Positions 49,930 to 58,572 of a stretch of DNA of 64,000 bases are shown here, piece by piece. Within the stretch, counting starts at the first letter, position 1. Each line of letters opens with the position of its first letter. The notes below the pieces were generated by a model. It searched no databases. It had not been told where the DNA came from and worked only from the letters and a program-made list of their open reading frames with translations. This DNA comes from Pseudonocardia kunmingensis (lineage in GTDB: Bacteria; Actinomycetota; Actinomycetes; Mycobacteriales; Pseudonocardiaceae): positions 186,001 through 250,000 of the forward strand of contig NZ_VFPA01000006.1 of the NCBI RefSeq assembly GCF_006716445.1, given 5' to 3'. The position numbers and the translations under genes were made by a program.

Positions 49930-51446
49930 CAGTCGGCGTACCAGTTCGGCAGCTCGTCCTGCAGGTCCACCCACACCGACTTGACGCGCGTGTAGTGCTC
50001 CATGACCTGCATGCCGCCCTCGCGGCCGTACCCGGACTGCTTGTAGCCGCCGAACGGCACGAGGTGGTTGATCGTGCGGGTGGTGTTGACCCAGACCAGC
50101 CCGGCCTCGATGCCGGCCGCGACGCGGTGGCCGCGCGCGATGTCGCGGGTCCACACCGAGCCGGCGAGGCCGTAGTCGGTGTCGTTGGCCTTCGCCAGCG
50201 CGTCCGCCTCGTCGGAGAAGCTCATCACGCCCGTCACGGGGCCGAAGATCTCCTCGCGGATCATCCGCATGGAGTTGTCGACGCCGTCCAGCACCGTCGG
50301 GGTGAAGTAGTAGCCGCCCTCCAGCGCCGGGTCGGTGGGCGCGGCCCCGCCGCACACCAGCGTCGCGCCGTCCTGCACGCCGCTGCGGACGTACCCGGCG
50401 ATCGTCTCCCGGTGCGGCGCGGAAATCTGCGCGCCCATCTGGGTCTTCTCCGACAGCGGGTCCCCCACGCGGATGCGCCGCGCGAGCGCGGTGAACCGCT
50501 CGAGGAACTCGTCGTGGACGCTGTCCTGCACGAGGATCCGCGAGGCGGCCTGGCAGGTCTGGCCGGCGGCGGAGAAGATCCCGTAGGCGGTGCGGTGCAC
50601 GGCCGCGTCGAGGTCGGCGTCGGCGAAGACCAGCGTGGGCGACTTGCCGCCCAGCTCGAACGTCACCAGCTTCAGGTCGTTCGCCGCGGTGGCGGCGATC
50701 TGCCTGCCCACCGCGGTGGACCCGGTGAAGGCGATCTTGTCGACGCCCGGGTGGGCCACGAGCGCGGCGCCCGCGGACTCGCCGAGCCCGGTGACCAGGT
50801 TGAACACCCCGTCCGGCAGCCCGGCCTCCGCGATCAGGTGGGCGAACACGACGGAGGACACCGACGTCTGCTCGGCGGGCTTGAGCACGATGGTGTTGCC
50901 GCCTGCCAGCGCCGGGCTGAGCTTCCAGGCCAGCATGAGCAGCGGCGAGTTCCACGGCACGATCGCGCCGACGACGCCGACCGGTTCGCGGCGCGTGTAG
51001 CTGAACGCCGACGCCGCCTGCGGGTGGGTCTCGCCGAGCACGGTCTGGCAGACGCCGGCGAAGTACTCGAAGTAGCGGACGATCGCGTCGATCTCCGCGC
51101 GCACCTCGCGGACGGGCTTGCCGTTGTCGCGGGACTCGATGACGGTGAGCTCGTCGCGGTGCCGGTCGACGACGGCCGCGATGCGCAGCAGGAAGCGCGC
51201 CCGGTCCGCGGCGCTCACGCGGGACCACTCGCCGCGCAGGGCGGTCCGCGCCGCGGCGACCGCGCGGTCCACGTCGGGCGCGGACGCGTCCGGGAGCGTG
51301 GCCCACACCCGGCCGGTGCGCGGTTCGGGGGAGTCGAACGTGGCGCCGTCGCCCGCGTGGACCCACGCGCCGCCGACGAGCATCGGCAGGCGCAGCGGGG
51401 CGAGGGTGTCGGCGGCGGGCGCGGCGACGAGGTCGGCGACGGTCAT
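49929..51446 (-). CDS. NAD(P)-dependent aldehyde dehydrogenase
   Basis: 505 residues. The cofactor loop FTGSTAVGRQIA, general-base glutamate in ELGGKSPTLV and nucleophile in GQTCQAAS are all present; the C-terminal PFGGYKQSGYGRE is typical of broad ALDH proteins. It oxidises an aldehyde to the acid. ATG 51446 has GGAGGAGGA upstream; ATG 51476, which overlaps the alcohol dehydrogenase stop as ATGA, is the alternative. It follows the alcohol dehydrogenase gene, an obvious alcohol-to-acid pair. Confidence 0.93.
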   Translation of the reverse strand: MTVADLVAAPAADTLAPLRLPMLVGGAWVHAGDGATFDSPEPRTGRVWATLPDASAPDVDRAVAAARTALRGEWSRVSAADRARFLLRIAAVVDRHRDELTVIESRDNGKPVREVRAEIDAIVRYFEYFAGVCQTVLGETHPQAASAFSYTRREPVGVVGAIVPWNSPLLMLAWKLSPALAGGNTIVLKPAEQTSVSSVVFAHLIAEAGLPDGVFNLVTGLGESAGAALVAHPGVDKIAFTGSTAVGRQIAATAANDLKLVTFELGGKSPTLVFADADLDAAVHRTAYGIFSAAGQTCQAASRILVQDSVHDEFLERFTALARRIRVGDPLSEKTQMGAQISAPHRETIAGYVRSGVQDGATLVCGGAAPTDPALEGGYYFTPTVLDGVDNSMRMIREEIFGPVTGVMSFSDEADALAKANDTDYGLAGSVWTRDIARGHRVAAGIEAGLVWVNTTRTINHLVPFGGYKQSGYGREGGMQVMEHYTRVKSVWVDLQDELPNWYAD

Positions 51447-51472
51447 CGCGGGGTGGTCCTCCTCCACGGGGG

Positions 51473-52597
51473 TCATGAGCGGGCTCCGGGCAGCAGCACC
51501 GGCTTGATCTCCTGGAACGCCTGCATCCGCCCGATCACGGCGTTGACGTCCTCGAGCGGGTACCGCCCGCTGATCAGCCGTTCGAACGGGAGACGGTCGG
51601 CGTAGCGTTCCAGCACCTGCAGCGCCTGGTGGTAGTGGGTGGCGTCGCCGGAGAAGGAGCCGATCACGGTCAGGTTCTTCTTGGTGATCGTGCCGGGCGC
51701 GATCGGGGTCGTGCCGGCACCGAGCTGGCCGACCACCAGGTAGCGGGCACCGAGTCCCGCCATCTCGACGCCCTCGGCGAAGGCGGCGGGGTGCCCGGAG
51801 AACTCCGCGACCAGGTCCGCGCCCAGCCCACCGGTGGCCTCGCGCACCCGGTCGAGCCGCTCGGCGGGGTCGGGCACCTCCTCCAGCGAGACCACGTCGT
51901 CGGCCCCGAACGCGGTGGCGAGCTCCAGGCGTGCGGCCGGCGCGCCGACCGTGACGACGCGGCCGGCCCCGGCCTGCGCGAACAGCCCGGTGGCGAGGAT
52001 GCCGAGCGGCCCGGCGCCCTGGACGACGACGGTGTGCTCGGGGCCGACGCGGCCGGCCTGCTGCACGGCGTTGACCACCGAGCGCAGCGCGCAGCTGGCC
52101 ATGCTGGCCAGGTCGTCGGGTACGGCGTCGGGCACGCGCACCCGGCCCGAGCCGGGCAGGACGTAGGCGTGCTGGGCGAACCCGCCCATCAGGTAGGGCC
52201 ACTCCTGCATCGACACGTGGCCGTAGGCGCTGCGGTTCAGGCACATCGCCGGCCGCTTGCGCGCGCACATCACGCAGCGCCCGCAGAAGGCGTGCGTCCA
52301 GATCACGCGGTCTCCGACGCGCAGGTCCTGGCCCACCGAGTCGACCTGCGCCCCCTCGCCGATCGCCACGACGCGCCCGACCATCTCGTGGCCGAGGATC
52401 AGCGGGAGGGCGATGTCGAGGGCGAGTGAGCCCTCCCAGCAGTGCACGTCGGTGCCGCACAGCGAGCAGGCCACGACCTCGACGAGCAGCCCGCCCGCCT
52501 CGACGCGGGGCGGCACCGGGACGTCCTCGATGCCGATGGGCTCACCGAACGCGCGGACCACCGCCGCGCGCGTGTGGTCGGGGATGGCGGTCGTCAT
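51473..52597 (-). CDS. Zinc-type alcohol dehydrogenase (MDR)
   Basis: 374 residues. Catalytic zinc motifs are CSLCGTDVHCWEGS and GHEMVGRVV; the structural zinc cysteines are CGRCVMCARKRPAMC; the Rossmann segment is VVQGAGPLGILATGLF. The overall type resembles threonine/sorbitol-like dehydrogenases with an extended central loop. It lies 12 bp after the MFS transporter gene and is coupled to the aldehyde dehydrogenase gene. The imported substrate is therefore probably an alcohol or diol. Confidence 0.92.
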   Translation of the reverse strand: MTTAIPDHTRAAVVRAFGEPIGIEDVPVPPRVEAGGLLVEVVACSLCGTDVHCWEGSLALDIALPLILGHEMVGRVVAIGEGAQVDSVGQDLRVGDRVIWTHAFCGRCVMCARKRPAMCLNRSAYGHVSMQEWPYLMGGFAQHAYVLPGSGRVRVPDAVPDDLASMASCALRSVVNAVQQAGRVGPEHTVVVQGAGPLGILATGLFAQAGAGRVVTVGAPAARLELATAFGADDVVSLEEVPDPAERLDRVREATGGLGADLVAEFSGHPAAFAEGVEMAGLGARYLVVGQLGAGTTPIAPGTITKKNLTVIGSFSGDATHYHQALQVLERYADRLPFERLISGRYPLEDVNAVIGRMQAFQEIKPVLLPGARS

Positions 52598-52609
52598 GTT
52601 CGGGCTCCT

Positions 52610-53929
52610 TCAGGAAGCGGCGGGGATGTCGGCGGGGGCGCTGTGCGCGGCCGCGGTGCTGCGGACCTGGCCCCACACACCCACGGCCAGCACGGTGACC
52701 AGGCACAGCGCGATGATGTAGAGCGCGACGGGCCACGGCGCGCCGTCGCTCCAGAGCAGCAGCGACGCCGCGATGAGCGGGGTGAACCCGCCGATCAGGG
52801 CGGCGCCGAGCTGGTAGCCCAGCGAGGCGCCGCTGTAGCGCACGCGCGCGTCGAACAGCTCGGAGAAGTAGAGCGTCTGGGCGCCGTACATCGACGCGTG
52901 CCCGACGGCGAGCGCGACGATCAGCGCGATCCACAGTGCGACCGTGGACCCGCTGCCGGCGAGCCAGAAGAAGGGGAACGCGAAGACGGCGACGAACGCG
53001 GCGCCGAACGCGTAGACCGGCCTGCGCCCGACGCGGTCGGCGAGCACGCCGAACGCGCCGACCGTGCCGATCGCGACGAGGCTGGCGACGAGCACCCCGT
53101 TCAGCGCGGCGTTCCGCCCGGGCCCGTTCGCGGCCAGGGTCAGGGCGAACACCGTGATCAGGTAGAACGCGCCGGTCTCGGCGGCCTTGGCGCCGAAGGT
53201 GACCAGGATGCTGCGCGTGCTGGTGCGCAGCGCCTCCAGGATCGGCACCTTCACCGGCTCGCCCGCGGCGGCCGTGGCCTGCGCGAACTCGGGCGACTCC
53301 GTGATGGAGCGGCGCAGGTACATCCCGACGATGACCAGGACGAAGCCCAGCAGGAACGGCACCCGCCAGCCCCACGAGAGGAACTGTTCCTCGGGCAGAA
53401 GCAGGAACGCGCCGAGGACGAGGTTGGACAGCACGATGCCGGCGTAGACGCCCATCTGCGGCCAGGTGCCGTAGAAGGCGCGGCGTCCGGCGGGCGCGTG
53501 CTCCACCGTCATGATCGCGGCGCCGCCCCACTCGCCGCCGTGGGCGAGGCCCTGCAGCAGCCGCAGGAGGACCAGCAGCACCGGTGCCCACGTCCCGATG
53601 ACGGCGTAGGTGGGCAGGAGCCCGATCCCGACCGTCGAGCCGCCCATCAGGGCGAGGGTCGCGATGAGCACGGACTTGCGTCCGATCCGGTCGCCGAAGT
53701 GGCCGGCGATGACGCCGCCGAGGGGTCGGGCGACGAACCCGACGCCGAAGGTCGCGAGCGCGAGCAGCGTGCCCACCGCCGGGTCGGTGCTGTGGAAGAA
53801 CAGGGCGCCGAAGACCGTCGCGGACAGCGCGCCGTAGAGGTAGAAGTCGTAGTACTCGAGCATCGTGCCGATGCTGCTGGCCAGCGCGACCCGGCGGACG
53901 AGCCGGGGATCGGGGGCGGGGGTCGACAT
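52610..53929 (-). CDS. MFS transporter, metabolite:H+ symporter type
   Basis: 439 residues, 12 predicted helices, in the shikimate/alpha-ketoglutarate transporter-like group. The N-terminus has the typical LASSIGTMLEYYDFYLYG, then motif A GHFGDRIGRKS after TM2, and FLSWGWRVPFLLG mid-way. ATG 53929 is chosen with AGAGGA nine bases upstream; ATG 53947 is possible. It is the intact homologue of the truncated transporter half at 16500-17605, and shows how much that copy has lost. It sits second in the seven-gene operon and probably imports its carboxylate or alcohol substrate. Confidence 0.92.
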   Translation of the reverse strand: MSTPAPDPRLVRRVALASSIGTMLEYYDFYLYGALSATVFGALFFHSTDPAVGTLLALATFGVGFVARPLGGVIAGHFGDRIGRKSVLIATLALMGGSTVGIGLLPTYAVIGTWAPVLLVLLRLLQGLAHGGEWGGAAIMTVEHAPAGRRAFYGTWPQMGVYAGIVLSNLVLGAFLLLPEEQFLSWGWRVPFLLGFVLVIVGMYLRRSITESPEFAQATAAAGEPVKVPILEALRTSTRSILVTFGAKAAETGAFYLITVFALTLAANGPGRNAALNGVLVASLVAIGTVGAFGVLADRVGRRPVYAFGAAFVAVFAFPFFWLAGSGSTVALWIALIVALAVGHASMYGAQTLYFSELFDARVRYSGASLGYQLGAALIGGFTPLIAASLLLWSDGAPWPVALYIIALCLVTVLAVGVWGQVRSTAAAHSAPADIPAAS

Positions 53930-53968
53930 CCTCGGATGTCCTCTCATCGGTGAGCGGGGTGGGGAGGG

Positions 53969-55198
53969 TCAGTCGATGCGCGAGCGGGCGGTGGTCGGCC
54001 CGATCACGCCGTCGGCCTCGAGCTGCGCGAGCTCGTCGTCCGTGCACCCGAGCCGGTCGCACAGGATCTCCTCGTTGTGCTCGCCGAGGAGGGGGCCCGC
54101 GCTGCGGACGGCGCCGGGGGTGCGGGACAGGTGGGCGATCAGGCCCTGCATCTTCAGCGGGCCGAGGGCGGGGTGCTCGACCGTCGTGACGCTGCCGCGC
54201 GCGGCGAAGTGCGGGTCGGCGGCGATGTCGGCTGCCGAGTAGACCGGCCCGACGGTGGCGCCGACGGCGTCGAACGCGGCCAGGACCTCGTCGTTGTCGC
54301 GGTCGGCGACCCAGCTCGCGATCGCGTCGTCGATCTCGTCGCGGTGGGCGACGCGGCCGGCGATGTCGTCGAACCAGGGGGCGTCGGCGAGGTCGTCGCG
54401 CCCGACGGCCCGCAGGATCCGACGCCCGGTCGCGGCCGTCGCTCCCGACAGCGCGACCCAGCGGCCGTCGCGGGTGCGGTAGCACTCCCGGGGCACGTTG
54501 AAGTCGGTGCGGCTGCCCTGCCGGGTGGGCTGCAGCCCCAGCTGGTCGTGCGCGGAGGTCTGCGCGCCGAGGATCCAGAACAGCGGCTCGTAGATCGACA
54601 GGTCGACGACCTGCCCCTCGCCGGTCCGCTCCGCATGGCGCAGGGCCGTCATCGTGGCGAACGCGCCCGCGAGCGCGGCGACCCCGTCGGCCAGCGGCCA
54701 CTGGGGGAGCACCGGCGGGCCGTCGGCCGCGCCGTTGGTGTCGGCGAACCCGCTGATGGCCTCGGCCAGCGTGCCGAAGCCGGGGCGGGAGCGGTACGGG
54801 CCGGTCTGGCCGAACCCCGAGACGCGCACGACGACCAGCCGCGGGTTGGTCCGCAGCAGGTCGGCGGGGTCGAGGCCCCAGCGCTCGAGCGTGCCCGGCC
54901 GGAAGCTCTCGACGAACACGTCGGCCTCGGCGAGCAGGCGCCGCAGCACCTCGGCGCCGCGGGGGTCGGACAGCGCGAGGCTGACCGCGCGCTTGTTGCG
55001 GCCGACGAGCGCCCACCACAGGGACTCGCCGTCCTTGCGCCACTCCCAGCTGCGCAGCCCGTCGCCGCGGGGGTGCTCGACCTTCACCACGTCCGCCCCG
55101 AAGTCGCCGAGCAGGGTGGCGAGCATCGGGCCCGCGTAGATCGTCGCCGCGTCCACGACCCGCACGCCGGTCAACGGCCCGCTGCTTGTGTCAAACAT
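53969..55198 (-). CDS. CaiB/BaiF family CoA transferase
   Basis: 409 residues of class III CoA transferases. It begins PLTGVRVVDAATIYAGPMLA, continues GDFGADVVKVEHPRGDGLR, and carries the expected catalytic aspartate in WPLADGVAALAGAFA. It moves CoA between acids, commonly from succinyl-CoA. ATG 55198 lacks a ribosome site and is overlapped by a perfect palindrome (55195-55210), so the message may be leaderless or the start may be the GTG at 55216. It is the first gene of the seven-gene operon. Confidence 0.9.
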   Translation of the reverse strand: MFDTSSGPLTGVRVVDAATIYAGPMLATLLGDFGADVVKVEHPRGDGLRSWEWRKDGESLWWALVGRNKRAVSLALSDPRGAEVLRRLLAEADVFVESFRPGTLERWGLDPADLLRTNPRLVVVRVSGFGQTGPYRSRPGFGTLAEAISGFADTNGAADGPPVLPQWPLADGVAALAGAFATMTALRHAERTGEGQVVDLSIYEPLFWILGAQTSAHDQLGLQPTRQGSRTDFNVPRECYRTRDGRWVALSGATAATGRRILRAVGRDDLADAPWFDDIAGRVAHRDEIDDAIASWVADRDNDEVLAAFDAVGATVGPVYSAADIAADPHFAARGSVTTVEHPALGPLKMQGLIAHLSRTPGAVRSAGPLLGEHNEEILCDRLGCTDDELAQLEADGVIGPTTARSRID

Positions 55199-55210
55199 TT
55201 GATAAAATGT
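55195..55210. promoter_or_regulatory. Palindromic operator overlapping the CoA transferase start
   Basis: ACATTT-GATA-AAATGT has perfect 6-bp arms and is strikingly A+T-rich for this DNA. It covers the predicted start codon (55196-55198), so a bound regulator, perhaps the operon GntR protein, would block the whole seven-gene unit. Confidence 0.75.
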
Positions 55211-55294
55211 AGCCACGTCGGTCGGTGCCCGCAAGGGCCGTCCGTTGTGACGCGGGACGTCGACGAACCCGAGCGGGTGATCCAGACTGGCGCC

Positions 55295-55666
55295 ATGCGC
55301 AGGGCGGCGGCGCGCGCGTTCGAGCGAGCCCGCCCCACGGGCGACGGGCGCCCGCGCCGGCTGCGGGTGGCGCTGGTGGTGGGTGCGGCGGTCGTCGCCA
55401 CGGCGGTGGCCGCCCCGGCCGCGGCCGTCGTCGGGGCGCCGGTACGCGCCACCACCGCCGGCCCGGCCGCCCCGGAGCCGGTCGTGACGCGGCCGGGCGC
55501 GGTGCGCCGGGAATGGGACGCGGACGGGCCGGTGGGTGACCTCCGCGCCGCCGGGGCCGGCGTCGTCGTAGCGGGCGGGGAGGCGGTGACGGCCCTCGAC
55601 GGCCCCAGCGGGGCGGTGGCGGTGGCGGTCGCGAGCCGCAGCGGGTCGGTGGTCGGGCTCGGGTGA
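55295..55666 (+). CDS. Small membrane-anchored protein, probably a truncated PQQ/beta-propeller protein
   Basis: 123 residues from ATG 55295. A basic N-terminus and one hydrophobic helix (LRVALVVGAAVVATAVAAP, about residues 24-42) make a signal anchor. The tail contains REWDADGPVGDLRAAGAGVV and GGEAVTALDGPSG, which looks like the first blade of a PQQ-like beta-propeller, but then it degrades into AVAVAVASRSGSVVGLG and stops. Full relatives run to several hundred residues, so this is probably a cut-off gene. It faces a convergent hydrolase gene 6 bp away. No clear ribosome site is seen. Confidence 0.5.
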   Translation: MRRAAARAFERARPTGDGRPRRLRVALVVGAAVVATAVAAPAAAVVGAPVRATTAGPAAPEPVVTRPGAVRREWDADGPVGDLRAAGAGVVVAGGEAVTALDGPSGAVAVAVASRSGSVVGLG

Positions 55667-55672
55667 GGGTCG

Positions 55673-56545
55673 CTACCGGGGCCGGCGGCACGGCTCGGGG
55701 GAGCGAGCAGGGGCGTGTGCGGCAGCATCTGCGCGCCGGTCGGGGGCGGTCGCGAGGTGCGCCCGCAGGAACGTGATCGTGCGGTCGAGGGCGTCCGCGG
55801 CGGCGTCGGGCGCGCCCGCCCACACGTGGTCGGCGCCGTCGTAGACGTGCAGGTCGGCGCGAGCGCCCGCGGCCACCAGCGCGGCGGCGAACCGTTCGCT
55901 CTGCACGCACGGCACGGCCCGGTCGGCCCGGCCGTGCAGCAGCAGGAACGGCGGCGCCGCGGAGTGGACGTGGGCGACCGGGCTGGCCCGCGCCGCGCGC
56001 TCGGGCACGGCGGCCTGCGGGGCGCCGAGCAGCTGGGCCTCGCGGGTGTCCGGGTCGGTCGGGTCGGCGCCGCGGTCGCCCGGCAGCGCCCGCAGGTCGC
56101 TCGGGGTGTACCAGCAGGCGACGGCGGCGAGTGCCGGATCGGCGGTGAGGCCGAGCAGGGCGGCGAGGTGCCCGCCCGCGGACTCGCCCCACGCCCCGAC
56201 GCGGCCGGGGTCGACGCCCAGCTCGTCCGCGTGGCCGCGCACCCACTCCAGCGCGGCCCGGGCGTCCTCCAGCTGGGCGGGCCACCGGGCCTCGCCGGAG
56301 AGCCGGTAGTCGATGCCGGCGACCGCGATGCCCGCCGCGGCGAACTGCCCGAACGGGTCGGCGTCCGCGTAGGCGGGCCCCATCGAGCGCCTGCTGCCCA
56401 CCCGCCAGCCGCCGCCGTGCAGGGCGATCACGAGCGGGGCAGGGGCGCCACTCGCGGCGGGGAGCACCAGGTCGAGCTCCAGCGGGCGGAAGCCGGGGAC
56501 GTGGGCGTAGGGGACCGCGGGGATCCGCCGCGGTGCCGCGGTCAC
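55673..56545 (-). CDS. Alpha/beta hydrolase (BD-FAE/esterase-lipase type)
   Basis: 290 residues. The oxyanion motif ALHGGGWRVGS, nucleophile elbow AWGESAGGH, acid position LLLHGRADRAVP and catalytic His in YDGADHVWAG are all visible. It resembles hormone-sensitive-lipase-like or kynurenine-formamidase-like hydrolases. GTG 56545 overlaps the cupin stop (GTGA). It is the last gene of the IclR-linked aromatic operon and may hydrolyse an ester or enol-lactone precursor. Confidence 0.88.
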   Translation of the reverse strand: MTAAPRRIPAVPYAHVPGFRPLELDLVLPAASGAPAPLVIALHGGGWRVGSRRSMGPAYADADPFGQFAAAGIAVAGIDYRLSGEARWPAQLEDARAALEWVRGHADELGVDPGRVGAWGESAGGHLAALLGLTADPALAAVACWYTPSDLRALPGDRGADPTDPDTREAQLLGAPQAAVPERAARASPVAHVHSAAPPFLLLHGRADRAVPCVQSERFAAALVAAGARADLHVYDGADHVWAGAPDAAADALDRTITFLRAHLATAPDRRADAAAHAPARSPEPCRRPR

Positions 56546-57096
56546 GCGTCCGGCCACGTGACGTCCTGCAGGAACTGCATCCGGTGCTCCTGGGCGGCGG
56601 TGCGCATCCGCGCGACGTCGGGGACGAACGGTGGCTGCCCGGGCTCCCCGGAGTCGGTCGGCGCGCCCATGTGCTGGAAGAACCGCTCGAAGCCGCCGGT
56701 GACGACGCCGAGCATCCGCGACGGCTGCTCCACCCGGTAGGCGTGCGGGAGCCCGGCGGGCACGAAGCCGAAGTCGCCGGTCCGCAGCAGCCGCGAGGTC
56801 TTCTCGCCGGTGCGGGTCTGCACGAAGACGCGGACCTCGCCGTCGAGGACGTAGAAGACCTCGTGGGTCTCGTCGTGGGCGTGGGTGGGGATGAGCTCGC
56901 CCGGCGGGCACTGCGCGGTCATGACCCCGAACTGGCCCTCGGTCTCGGCGCCCGACAGCAGCACGGTGAACAGGTCACCGAACAGCTGGGCGTGCTCGCC
57001 CTCGCCGCTGCGCAGGAAGAACGCGTCCGGCGCGCCGGGCAGCACGCCCTGCCAGGCCGGTCCCACGGCCGGGTCGGCCAGGTACTCGAAGCTCAC
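56542..57096 (-). CDS. Cupin-domain protein (quercetin-dioxygenase-like)
   Basis: 184 residues, GTG start with GAGGAGAC upstream. The first cupin motif is PTHAHDETHEVFYVLDGEV with three histidines and a glutamate for a metal; the second is GDFGFVPAGLPHAYRV. Single-domain cupins of this kind may be dioxygenases or small-molecule sensors. It lies between the MFS gene and the hydrolase gene and overlaps the latter, so it belongs to the aromatic operon. Confidence 0.88.
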   Translation of the reverse strand: MSFEYLADPAVGPAWQGVLPGAPDAFFLRSGEGEHAQLFGDLFTVLLSGAETEGQFGVMTAQCPPGELIPTHAHDETHEVFYVLDGEVRVFVQTRTGEKTSRLLRTGDFGFVPAGLPHAYRVEQPSRMLGVVTGGFERFFQHMGAPTDSGEPGQPPFVPDVARMRTAAQEHRMQFLQDVTWPDA

Positions 57097-57115
57097 GTCG
57101 TCTCCTCGTCCTTCC

Positions 57116-58531
57116 TCAGGGGGCCAGTTCCTCGAGCGGGCGCTGTTTCGTCTCCACACCGAAGCGCAGCAGGACGGCGAGGCCGACGAGCAGGACCGCC
57201 GTCGCGAGGACGAAGCTCCAGAACACGCCGGTCGTCGCACCCAGCAGCAGCCCGATGGTGATCGGCGCGACCACCGAGGCGAGGTTGCGCATGGTGCTGC
57301 CGACCGTGGTCGCCCAGGCCCGCATACGCGTCGGGTACAGCTCGGCGGTGTAGAGGTAGACCAGCGGCGCGTTGATGTTCACCCCGAAGAGCACGAGCGC
57401 CCCGGCGACGAACAGCACCGGCCAGCCGGTCCAGCCCAGCAGCCCCAGCGCGACCGCCCCGCCGACGCTGCCGACGAGCGCGAGCCCGTAGCCGGCGCCG
57501 AACCAGAACCGCCGGCCCCGGCGGTCCAGCGAGGACGCGGCGACGTAGAGCACCACCAGGTTGCCGACGACGATCCCGCCCGTGAGCAGCGACGCGGTGG
57601 CGGCGGGCAGGCCGCCGACCCGGCTCAGCAGCGTCGGCATCCACGAGGTGAACCCGCCCAGCGGCAGGAAGGTGGTGAACCAGACGCACCACAGGGTGAG
57701 CGTGCGGGTGCGGTAGGCGGGGGAGAACAGCTCCCCGAACCGGGTCGGCGGTTCGGCCACGGCCGGTGCCGTGCGCGGGGCGGCACCGTCGAGGACGTGC
57801 CCGGCCCTGCGGGCGCTCGCCTCCATCTCGGCGACCACCGCCTCGGCCTGCTCCAGGTCCCCGCGGTGGACGAGGTGGCGCGGCGACTCGGGCAGCCGGA
57901 ACCACGCCCACACCGCGGTGAGGACCGGGACGCCGCCGAGGACGAACAGGTACCGCCACGCGTCCTCGGGCGGGAACACCGACAGGAACAGCGCCCCGAC
58001 GAGCGTCGCGCCGAGGATGCCCCAGACGAACAGGCTCTCGTAGACCAGGACGATCCGGCCGCGGGCGCGGGCGCGCACGAACTCGTTGAACATCGCCGCG
58101 GCGACGGGCACCTCGGCGCCCAGCCCGATGCCCTGCAGCAGCCGGAACACCATCAGGCTCTCGGCGTTCCAGGCCAGCGCCGACACCACCGACAGGGCGC
58201 CGAACAGCGCCGACGCCCCGACGAAGGCCACCTTCCGGCCGGCCCGCTCGCTCACCACCCCGAACAGGACCGCGCCGACGATCTGCCCGACGTACCCCGC
58301 GGCGATCAGCGGCCCCGCCACCGACAGCGGAGCGCCCAGCGACGACAGGATCGCGGTGAGCGCGACGGACAGGACGAGCGCGTCGAACGAGTCGAAGAAC
58401 GTGCCCACCCCGAGGATCGAGGCGATGCGCAGGTGGAAGCGCGTGACGGGGATGCGCTCCACGCGGTCGAGCAGCGCGGGACCGGTGGCGGGAGCCGGCG
58501 GGGCCGGGTCGGGGCGGGGGTCGATGCTCAT
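57116..58531 (-). CDS. MFS transporter, sugar/aromatic-acid:H+ symporter type
   Basis: 471 residues and 12 helices with a cytoplasmic loop near the middle. Motifs include FDSFDALVLSVAL in TM1, the loop 2-3 motif GVVSERAGRKVAFVG, RLLQGIGLGAEVPVA, and PESPRHLVHRG, the pattern of the aromatic-acid (AAHS/PcaK-like) and sugar porter groups. GGAGGTGCC precedes ATG 58531. It probably imports the aromatic substrate of the adjoining flavin hydroxylase. Confidence 0.92.
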   Translation of the reverse strand: MSIDPRPDPAPPAPATGPALLDRVERIPVTRFHLRIASILGVGTFFDSFDALVLSVALTAILSSLGAPLSVAGPLIAAGYVGQIVGAVLFGVVSERAGRKVAFVGASALFGALSVVSALAWNAESLMVFRLLQGIGLGAEVPVAAAMFNEFVRARARGRIVLVYESLFVWGILGATLVGALFLSVFPPEDAWRYLFVLGGVPVLTAVWAWFRLPESPRHLVHRGDLEQAEAVVAEMEASARRAGHVLDGAAPRTAPAVAEPPTRFGELFSPAYRTRTLTLWCVWFTTFLPLGGFTSWMPTLLSRVGGLPAATASLLTGGIVVGNLVVLYVAASSLDRRGRRFWFGAGYGLALVGSVGGAVALGLLGWTGWPVLFVAGALVLFGVNINAPLVYLYTAELYPTRMRAWATTVGSTMRNLASVVAPITIGLLLGATTGVFWSFVLATAVLLVGLAVLLRFGVETKQRPLEELAP

Positions 58532-58572
58532 GGCACCTCCACGGTGAGGTCGGAGCACGGAGGGGATCGGGC

